64,000 nucleotides of DNA from Cavia porcellus. Its lineage: Eukaryota; Chordata; Mammalia; Rodentia; Caviidae. Shown here piece after piece: positions 55,551 to 64,000 of this stretch. Below the pieces are notes generated by a model. That model saw nothing but the letters and a program-made list of their open reading frames with translations, made no database searches and had not been told where the DNA came from. The position numbers and the translations under genes were made by a program. The stretch is from positions 62,992,001-63,056,000 of the forward strand of contig NW_026947489.1 in assembly GCF_034190915.1 (NCBI RefSeq), given 5' to 3'. The stretch's first letter is position 1; every line of letters starts with the position of its first letter.

Positions 55551-58109
55551 TTTTAGCTTGGGTGCACATGTTGGACATGTTTTTTGTTTTTATGGGTAAG
55601 TATCTGAGAGAGGAGTTGCTAGGTCATCCAAGAAATTGCAAATGTAACAATTCTTTTAAATGTTGTAAATATTATCATGAATGTCCATGAAAGGACATGA
55701 TCCGTTTTCTTAAAAGAGCCAGAGGTTAGAAGGACAGTATTTGTATTTTTATTTTTAAAACAGAACAGTGATACAGAATTTCATAACAACATGAAATTAA
55801 CACTAAGTAATATATTGTGTATTGTTATCTTCACAGTAGTTGCTGAGATTACAAGATACAGGCATGAAAAAATGAATGTGAAAGCACTGTCCTTTTTGAT
55901 GAACTAACAGATTAGTATAGTTACATATCATGTAAATATACATATACGAATAAATATACATATAAGGACATAGAAAAATCTTAGTAATGTTAAATATCAC
56001 TGATACACCCTATACATAACTCGACTTATTTTAAAATAGGGGACTAAGGAGAGGAACTGAAAAGGAAAGCAAAGAGATAAAAAATGACTAAAAAGACTTG
56101 TCAAAGGAAAGGTTTAATTTGGCTCACATAAAAAGATGATATTAAAAAGAAAGACTTAATAATGGCAGAATCATCCTACACACCTGCACTGAATTTCTGT
56201 CAGCAACCTTCTGGCAAAGCTACTTTGTCAAATGGATTCGTTAGAATCTATATTGATCTTTGTGAAAGAATGTCTTTATTAATGTCAGCAAACATGCCTC
56301 ATAGTAATGTAGAGATGTGGGCTTTTTCTTTTACTCTTAGAAGTAATGTTTTACCAACATAGATCATTTCCCTTTGATAATGTGGGTTGAGTCAGAAATT
56401 AATGTCACAAATAAATGTCATCTAGATGAGGGAGGCAACTACATTATGAAGTAGGAAGGTGTAGCTTGATGTGAATTGTTTGACAGCTATGTACTCTTGA
56501 ACAAAATGTCAGCATGTCAAGTTCTGGGATATTAACCATTGTGCGAATGTAAAACTGTGGACATTTTGATTTGCAGCCTAAAAAGTTTTGTCAGTCTTTC
56601 TAAACTTGAAATGGAAATGAGCAGGTGTATTGAAAATAAAAACAAATGACTTTAAAGGCTTTCTTGGCATCTCATAGAGAAGTTGCTTTACACTGGTGAT
56701 GTTTTAAGCAAAACACATAAATACATTTAGCATGTCTGGAAGCAGACTTACTGGGTCTTTCCATTTACCTTTGAGAAAAAAAGTTACACAACTCAATTGC
56801 ATTACTCATGTACACTTTCTATCATATATTATTTAATCTCAAGTGAGGGAAGAGCATAGAACTATTTTACATGATGCCATAATGCACATTAGTGAGCTCA
56901 ACTCACTTAATCTTAAAATAACAGTATCAGGTCAGGGATTTAGAATACAGTATTATATGAAAATAGTTGGTGCAGAGTTCTCCCTCTTCTGCCATTAATA
57001 ACTGACTGAAAATGGTATTTCAGACCCTAAATTCAACTGAAACCTAGAAACACTAACTGGAGAGGATGGGGTAGATAATTTGAAAGAAGACATTTTTCAA
57101 AGAGAATCACTGTTTTGCTGAATTACATGTTGCCATGGACATGGCAGTATGCAATAATTTCATCTGAACAGCTGTATAACAACACAGCTTTACCCTAGTC
57201 CACCCCTCAGTGAGGTTTGGAAATAATAGGTTTGTGTGTAGTTTGGTAAAAAAAAAAAAATTAGAATCATTTTATTTCAGTTTCAACCTAAGAAGGAAAA
57301 AAAGATATGGGAGAGGATGAAAAGCAAATGAAATACTATAGAAAAAACCTACATGCAATACAGTATATATTTTATGGAGAAACTCAGGAGAGGAGTGTTG
57401 GTGTGATGGAGAACCAATGGGTGAAATTTACTGAATCTCAGACATGAGTAGAGTCCATGTTGCATCACTTGCTTGTGACCTTGAACAAAGTCATGGTATC
57501 TTTGGTATCTTTAAAGCTTCCTTCCCCCACTTGTAAAATAATCACATTGATAATATCTATCAAAAGGTTGTGGTAAAGTTGAAAGGGTTGAGAACAACTT
57601 GTAAACTACAAAGCCCTATACAAATAAGGCATTATGTGAACACAACACACTTCAGTTTTAAGAGGCAGAGGAGAGTTAAGGGGAAAGTGTGTAAAAGGTG
57701 TTGCGATTTAATTCTAACCAGGAATTTAATTCATGGAAGTTTTGAAAACTTAAAGCAAGTAGTTTATTCTTAATTTTTTTATTTCTTTGAGAAATGAGTT
57801 TAATCAAATGAGCGAACCTATGTAAAGGAACCTCCCTGCAGGTGTGTGTTTGGGGACTCCCCTCTTCTCAGCTATTTGTTCAATGAGTGTCATCAACAAA
57901 ATCTATTCATAGTATGGTATCTTTCATCCTATACGTTATGAACAAATAAACTTAAGTCAATGGAATCAAGCGAGAACCAATAGTTTGACTGGGAGATACC
58001 TTCATAACGTTGAGACTAGGGTCTTCACCCAATAAAGACATTCAGAGTTGGAGAACAAGCATGTCCTGTGTCCTACGACTATGCAGACTCTAGGAGGACC
58101 CTGAAATTC
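55551..58109. other. SINE-free intergenic DNA upstream of PPM1E
   Basis: About 2.5 kb of AT-rich, unique-looking sequence with no recognisable B1 or ID copy, next to the PPM1E CpG island. No convincing coding region is present. It may hold distal regulatory elements, but that is only inferred from repeat depletion. Confidence 0.6.
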
Positions 58110-58446
58110 TTAATTAGAACTGGTTGTCATGGCGACGGTCTCCAGGCAGCGTGGGTTGAGCTCTCCGCAGGGATAGAAGGTGGGCCGCCCGCTGGACCCT
58201 GCGCGCGCGCTCGCCACCAACTTTCCCTCTAGACCCGAGGGGCAGCGCGCTCTGCCCGGGGCCGCGCACGTCCGCCCTCGGTGGCGCGCACGCCTACGGG
58301 AGCCCTCTCCAAGCAACCTAGTGCTGATCGCTCTTGCTGGTGCGGCTGTTAACTACCGTAGCGGGAGCCCCAGGCTCAGAAGCAGCCCCCTCCCCTTCGT
58401 GGGCTTCCCCACCCTTTTCCCGGTCGGCCTCGGGGCATGAGCAGCG
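58110..58446 (+). promoter_or_regulatory. PPM1E: PPM1E CpG island promoter and 5' UTR
   Basis: Base composition changes sharply from AT-rich intergenic DNA to CpG-rich DNA at about 58,110. It stays so through exon 1 to about 59,110. It includes an alternating purine-pyrimidine run GCGCGCGCGC (58201-58210). No TATA box is evident. The transcription start must lie in this interval, but the sequence does not fix it. Confidence 0.75.
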
Positions 58447-58466
58447 ATGGCCGGCTGTGGCCCTGA
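58437..58466 (+). other. Upstream ORF overlapping the PPM1E start codon
   Basis: An ATG at 58437, ten bases before the PPM1E ATG and in another frame, opens a 9-codon reading frame. It ends at TGA 58464-58466, inside the main coding sequence. Its context (GGGGCATGA) is weaker than that of the main start. If it lies in the transcript it could reduce initiation at the main ATG. It is a prediction from sequence only. Confidence 0.45.
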
Positions 58467-58904
58467 GGAGAAAACTTACCGGCGCTTCCTGGAGCTATTC
58501 CTTGGCGAGTTTCGCGGACCGTGCGGCGGCGGCGACCCAGAGCCGGAACCCGAACCGGAGTGCGAGCCCGAGCCCGAACCCGAACTGGTAGCCACTGAGG
58601 CGGCAGAGGCTTCGATCGAGGAACCCGGAGAGGAGGCAGCCACGCTCGCTGCCACGGAGGAGGTAGAGCAAGAGCCAGACTCGGAGCCCGAAGAGGGGGC
58701 GGTGGAGGAGGCGGCGGCAGCGGCGGCCGAAGGCGAGGGGGAGGAGGAAGCAGCGGCGGCCCCGAGGCACTCGGCCGTGCCACCACCGCCGCAGCCCCAG
58801 CTGCCGCCGCTGCCCCCACTCCCGCGACCGCTGTCGGAGCGCATCACCCGTGAGGAGGTGGAGGGCGAGAGCCTGGACCTGTGCCTGCAGCAGCTCTACA
58901 AATA
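58447..58904 (+). CDS. PPM1E: PPM1E (POPX1/CaMKN) coding exon 1, 5' part of gene only
   Basis: PPM1E is a PP2C-family Mg2+/Mn2+-dependent Ser/Thr phosphatase that dephosphorylates PAK and CaM kinases. This exon supplies the first 152 codons plus two bases of Tyr153. It opens with [20 protein letters not shown], followed by a Pro-Glu dipeptide run (residues 31-46), a Glu/Ala-rich acidic region (48-105), a proline-rich stretch (112-128) and the conserved [21 protein letters not shown] end. I recognise it by close match to human PPM1E. The reading frame appears to stop at AAATAG, but GTTAAG at 58905 is the intron donor and TA completes a Tyr codon in the next exon. The ATG has a good context (GCGATGG). 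The catalytic PP2C domain lies in later exons outside the window. Confidence 0.96.
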
Positions 58905-61123
58905 GTTAAGTAGCGGGGCTTGGCGGCGAGGGGTGGGGGGAGCGCTGTCCCCGTCGCGCTGGCCTCGGACTAGACCCTCTCGGCCCCTCAACTGCTGATG
59001 TGCTCTCTACTCCTCACCCCCGGACCTACCGCTCCTGGGGGCGCCTACGCCCGCCGTGGTCCTCGCGCCTCCTGCCCGGCCCTCCCGCGGGCCTCGGCCC
59101 TTTCTTCCCTCTTCCCGCTGGCCGCCCGCCACTTCCCACATCGTTTCCCGTTCCTGCCACGGAAGCTCTTTCCTCCCAGTCTTAAGATCTGTCTTTTTCC
59201 CTGTTCCCTTCTATTCTGGAGGTTTCCTCCCAATCTCCTTGGGTCTTTTCCTGGACTGGGTTCCTTGTCTGGCGGCATGGATGCGACCCCTTTCTAGACT
59301 GTGCTGAGATGCATCCTGCGTAATCGCAGCAGTGATAATACCAGCCCCATATCCTGAGGAAGAGAGACCCAACTAGGTTTTCTGCCAGGCGCTCAGTGTG
59401 CAAAGTGATCTCTTTAGACGGCTTAATGCAAAGGGGACTAGTATTTTAGTTGAGACGTTTGACCGCTCATAACTGAGGGAAGTGAAAAGGAATTGGGAGG
59501 GAAGGGTAAGTAAAATTTTTAGCAAGTAAACCTTCAGGTGAAAAGCCAGAGTCGGGTAATTCGTTAAAGTGGAAAGTAGGCTGCTTTGATCAAATTGCAA
59601 TTAGGTGCAGTATTTTCAGTCCATTAAGTACATGGGGTGGGAGGTGGGGGAAAGCAGATGGCTTAGCTACATAGATGAAAGTCTAAAATAGAAAGGTCAA
59701 GACTTTGCCTTTCATCTCAGTTCTGGCTTTTATGAGCTTAAAATAGAAACGGTTTACAACTGCATGTCTTTCTAAATGGAATTGTTTAGAACTAATGACT
59801 GGAGAATAATAAGTCTAGAAAATATTGATAAACCTGAAAATCATCTGCTATTTAGCTAATACAGTAGTTGTAATGAAAGGTGTTACTCTGACCGCTCAGA
59901 AAGTTTACCTCTGCAAGATTCACTGCAATTAAGTTCAAAATTACTTCTGGGATTTTCTCAAAAGCCTAAATAAGTGAAAGGCCTGGAAAATAAAGCTGCT
60001 GTGTCTTCATCCACCCTAACAGACGTCCGAACAAATGATTCCCCTCTTAAAGCAGCGTCTTATCAAAATGAAAAAGCATTTAAACAATCTAATGCAGTGC
60101 TTTGGTGTCTCACTCTTTATTAGCTATCTAAAATTTTATGTAAAGTATAGTTCAGTTACCAAGAGAATAATGCTTTTTGGAAAATGTAAAAAGTAAAATG
60201 GCGTGTAATAACACCACCAGGGATAAACAGCCTTAGCGTTTTAGAATATTTCTCCTTAGTCTTTGCAAACTATCATAGAAAGGGCTTATGAAGTGTCATT
60301 TTTTTACATTATTTAAAGACATTAATGTGTTCTCCTTAAAATAAAATGGAAATATTTACACAAGCCAAGGAATTTATCTTAGCATCAGATGAATACTGTA
60401 CTATTTTCACACAATTTTTTTTACCTCAACTAATGCAGTTATAGAATTCAAGGAACACAATTTAAACATTGGAGAATGTTCAAAAGAGGAAAGAAAGTCA
60501 TTAGTTTGGTACAACCCTGTACATTTGCCATTAAATAAGATTGGTTTTTTTTAATGAAACCTATATAAAAATGATGGTAAGACAATGTGTTTTTTCATGT
60601 AAAAGAGAAACATTAATTTTGATGCTCATATAAATTGGAAAAATCATTCAAATGACAAAGTGTCATAAAGTGAAATTCAAAAATTTGAGTTTGAAATAAA
60701 ATTAAAGTTAGAATACATGATTTCATCATAAGTCCAAGGTTTTATCTGCTGACTTCATATAAAATCAGAAATTTCAGACTTGTACAGATACCATTTATGT
60801 ATTTTTATTCAGATATAACATGGCTGGCTTGTTTTTGTCAGGTAACTTTAACCAATCTTAGCTGGTCAAAAAAGTTTTCAAAGGTATACTTTGACTCTTT
60901 TAATTTTTATTTTATTTGTAAGAGAACATCTGAATTAGTTTGGAAGAATTAATACTGGAAACCTGTGGAGATAGATCATTTGTCCAAAAATTTCATTTTA
61001 TAAATTCAGAAAAGACATGAAAGTGATTCCAATATTTTTCAGAATAATCTCTGAACCGCAATACTGATATAGTTGTAATATTGCTTTCTTAAATTTCCTG
61101 GGAAATACTCAGAAATAATTCTT

Positions 61124-61224
61124 TTTTTTTTTTTTCGTTTTTGTTTTATCGGTACCGGGAATGGAACTCACGACTGCCTGTTTACAAGGCAGGTGCTTAT
61201 GCCGCTGAGCTGAATCTCCAGCCC
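61124..61224 (-). repeat. ID SINE with perfect target duplication
   Basis: Antisense young-type ID (ATCGGTACCGGGAATGGAAC to GCTGAATCTCCAGCCC). AGAAATAATTCTT is identical on both sides (61111-61123 and 61225-61237). Confidence 0.92.
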
Positions 61225-61542
61225 AGAAATAATTCTTAATACAAATATGTATGCTGGAATTGCTTGTGTAGGGGAAATGATTTTTCCCCCTAAATAGTTT
61301 TGCAAATACCCATCAGTCTGTTTATTTTGGGAGTTATTAATAATCCTAAAAATTGTCAGTGAGCATGGTGATGCATGTCTGTAATCCTGGGACTTGAGAA
61401 AAATGTAAAAATCAAACAACATAGAACAGAATAGAACTAGGAGGTTTACTTGTGAGTTTGAGGCTAGCCTGCACTACATGAGTGAGTTCAGGACCAGCCT
61501 GCACTACATAATGAGACCCTGCCTTAAAAAAAAAAAATTGTC

Positions 61543-61647
61543 TGGGGCTGGGGATTTAGCTCAGCGGCATAAGCACCTGCCTTGCAAGCAGGCGATCATG
61601 AGTTCAATCCCCGGTACCGATAAAAATGAAAAAAAAAAAAAAAAAAA
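61543..61647 (+). repeat. ID SINE, young subfamily
   Basis: Sense ID close to the presumed consensus: GGGGCTGGGGATTTAGCTCA, GCGGCATAAGCACCTGCC, CCCCGGTACCGATAAAAATG, then an A-tail. It directly follows a B1 tail. Confidence 0.9.
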
Positions 61648-62503
61648 TGTCATACTTGGGTTGGGAAAGTGTTTGAGCAATGTAAGACCTGAGCCCCATA
61701 CCCATACAACACACATAAATTGTCATGCCTGTCAAATGGTGCTAAAATTCCTGAAATTGGGCAAAAAACAACACTGTATTTAATAATAGTTTTATGTAAG
61801 TTCTCTTTCTAATGTAGTTTTTTTATCAGTGTTTCAGAAATATATATGGCTGTTCAATGATATACTGACTTAAAATTTTACTTTGTTTGCTGGAGGGGAA
61901 ATTCAGTGGTACAGTACTGCCTAAATTTTTTTTAACTAAAAAAATGTAGTTACATTTTCTCAATATTTTGGAATAGGAACAGCTTTGCTTTTTTAATTTT
62001 TTTTTTTAACTATGTAGTTTAGGCTAGTCTTGAACTCACTTTGTAGTCCAGGCTTGGTCTTAAACTCAAGTAAGTTCTCTTGCCTATCCTTCTTGGGTGG
62101 ATGAGATTGGCCAGGAATAGCAGGTTTAAAATAAACAGTTATTAAGTTGTTTCTTTGGCTTTTTGTTTTGTTTCTTTTGATTTTTTGAGTCAGGGTCTCA
62201 CTCTATAGTTTAGGCTGCCCTTAGACTCCTCCCTTAGACTTCAGCGTAGCTGAGATTGCAGACCTGTGCCATCATGCCTGGGCAGGATTGTTTTTTTTTC
62301 TTTTTGTGGGACGGAGGATTGAACCCCAGGGCAAGAACAGGTGTGCAAATGTTCTACTACCGAGCTATCTCCCTATCCTAATTATCAAAGCTTACATGAA
62401 AAAAGTTATAATTGACAATTTAAAAGTTTTTCAAGCAAATTAGTGAGACTTTATCTCAAAAAATAAAAAGGGCAAGAGAGATCCTGTGTTTCAATCACTA
62501 GTG

Positions 62504-62504
<1 letters not shown>

Positions 62505-62538
<34 letters not shown>
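62505..62538. repeat. (CA)17 microsatellite
   Basis: An uninterrupted CA dinucleotide run of 34 bases, apparently grown from the 3' tail of a degraded ID SINE (CAATCACTAGTGCC just before it). Confidence 0.95.
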
Positions 62539-62540
<2 letters not shown>

Positions 62541-62664
62541 TTAGGGTAAAAGTTTTTGCTTCTCTACTTTTAAATGGGACACTTATATAGGCCTCTGCTA
62601 CAAAAAACGTGTAACACTTTCAAAGAATAAAACGTCAAAAATTCCTTTGAATGAAGGAGACCTT

Positions 62665-62749
62665 TGGGGCCAGGGATATAACTCAGCACGGCACAAGTGC
62701 CTGCCTGACAAGTGCGAGGTCCTGAACTCGATTTCCAGTACAAAAAAAA
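62665..62749 (+). repeat. ID SINE
   Basis: Sense ID (TGGGGCCAGGGATATAACTCA, GGCACAAGTGCCTGCC, CGATTTCCAGTAC) with a short A-tail. Confidence 0.85.
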
Positions 62750-64000
62750 GAGCTGTTGCGGACTGTGATTTTTTTCCTCAGGTGCTGGTGATTGAACCCA
62801 GAGACTTCCTTATGCTAGAAGAGCATAAGCTCTTCTGTAGAACTGAGTTACAACCTTAGCCCTATAAATACTTTTTATGGAACCACAATTTCATTTCAGT
62901 CTATTAACTCTCAGTAATCAATGCAATAGTTTAGAACTATTTTGAATTTCCTACTTTCCTACTTGTTAATAAAAATTAAGTGATTTGGAATCTTCAGCTG
63001 GTACTAGAAAAATGACCTATGTTTTACTCTTTCTTCTAAATTTAAATGTCTCTCAAGAGATTAAAATACTTGTGATGACATAATCTTAGGATTTCTGAGG
63101 TTGATGTGAGAGACTGAAAAAGTGGAAGTGGAGCTGGGGATGGTAGCTTATGACTGTAATTGCTGCATTCGGGGAGTTAAAATAGGAGGATCACTGTGGA
63201 TTTGATACCAGCATAGGTGGCATACACAGTGAGTTTAAGGACAACCTGGACTATAGGGACATACACACATACAAAAGAAGTAGTCAGATATTTTGTAGCT
63301 TTCAAATAAAAATATATAACTGATTTTACAGGTATTGTGAATATAGAGGTACTTGTGAAAGTTTGCAGATCAGTACTGTAGGTTTTTTAAAAAATATTCT
63401 TTATACAATACTGGGGCTAAATCAGTTTTAATCTAGAAGAAACATACTCTGAAATCTTTTTTAGAGCTCTGTGTCGTCACATTTTCAGAGCAGTTGTTTC
63501 CTCAGTTATTCATTTAGTGTGGGATGGGCTTCCCAAGGGGAGACAGATATCCCAGCAGGCTGGCAAAGTTAAGTAGCTCCAGATGGTTTGCAGTAGTATT
63601 GAGGATGGCACTTTAAAAATGACTTGGAAAAGAAAACCATTGGTTATAGATACTTATATTTTAGTTACGTTGAATCCTGTGAATCATGAATGACTGGGAT
63701 AGGTCATAAAATCATTAAGCTTTGTCTTAGTTTTACATATATACATGAAAAATTATGTATGTATAAATCACATGTATCACTCATTTTTAAATTAAACTTT
63801 TTTGTGAATTGTGCTCTGTATTCCCAGCTTCTGGGGAGGCTGAGGCAAGACAATTCTAAATTCAAGGCCAAGGTGGGCAATTTAGAAAAAGTCTCCCGAC
63901 TCCCCTCTCCTCCAGTCCTGCCTCTCTCCCTCCTCCAACCAAAAGCTGATGTTCTTTCTAGTTGGTCCATCCCTACTTCTCTTGTCGCCTCTCACTCATC

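Larger units (their letters stand above)
58905..64000 (+). other. PPM1E: PPM1E intron 1 (5' part)
   Basis: It starts with donor GTTAAG. CpG-rich sequence continues to about 59,110. From about 59,300 to 61,120 the intron has no recognisable SINE, which is striking in this window. Further on are ID SINEs at 61124-61224, 61543-61647 and 62665-62749. B1 copies lie near 61,340-61,535 (+), 61,990-62,285 (-) and 63,130-63,270 (+). Older ID copies lie near 62,290-62,379 (-) and 62,767-62,862 (-). There is also a (CA)n run. No further exon is seen. Confidence 0.85.

Noticed and set aside
58180..58440. An 86-codon open frame in the PPM1E 5' UTR.
   Set aside because: It has arginine/proline-rich composition typical of GC-rich DNA, no homology I recognise, and ends just before the real start.
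58376..58847. Long open frames on the minus strand opposite PPM1E exon 1 (147 and 123 codons).
   Set aside because: They are low-complexity shadows (proline/alanine or serine/glycine runs) of the repetitive PPM1E coding sequence.

Overview
The window is nuclear DNA from a mammal, almost certainly a rodent outside the mouse/rat group. It has split genes with GT-AG introns, two CpG-rich promoters and a very dense load of SINEs. Most SINEs are tRNA-derived ID elements and 7SL-derived B1 elements, including B1+ID dimers of the B1-dID type. The young ID subfamily (GGCATAAGCGCCTGCC core, GGTACC before the A-tail) suggests Castorimorpha/Geomyoidea (kangaroo-rat or beaver side). That placement is an inference from memory of repeat families, not a search result.

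Layout. (1) 1-11.6 kb is non-coding. It holds a complete MaLR-type LTR element (609-3066), SINEs, an old L1 3' end and a CpG-enriched patch near 10.3-10.7 kb. From synteny, that patch may be the start of the divergent neighbour TEX14. (2) 11,723-45,410 (+) is the whole coding region of RAD51C. Its nine exons join in frame to 373 codons, with every GT/AG boundary visible. (3) The RAD51C introns carry two large antisense LINE copies. One is a 3.2 kb L1-type element in intron 5 with a 5' UTR, ORF1 and 3' UTR but no ORF2 (HAL1-like). The other is a nearly full-length L1 in intron 8, bounded by a 16-bp target-site duplication and itself hit by three ID SINEs. (4) 45.7-58.1 kb is intergenic, with SINEs, old L1 3' ends and a U6-like fragment. 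(5) 58,447-58,904 (+) is coding exon 1 of PPM1E in a CpG island. The rest of the window is its first intron.

The two genes are neighbours by conserved synteny (TEX14-RAD51C-PPM1E in human) and are not known to work together. RAD51C is a RAD51 paralogue for homologous recombination; PPM1E is a PP2C-family phosphatase acting on PAK and CaM kinases. I see no new gene system. The best leads are the ORF2-less LINE, a SINE sitting at the RAD51C poly(A) signal, and the record of recent ID mobilisation left by clean target-site duplications.
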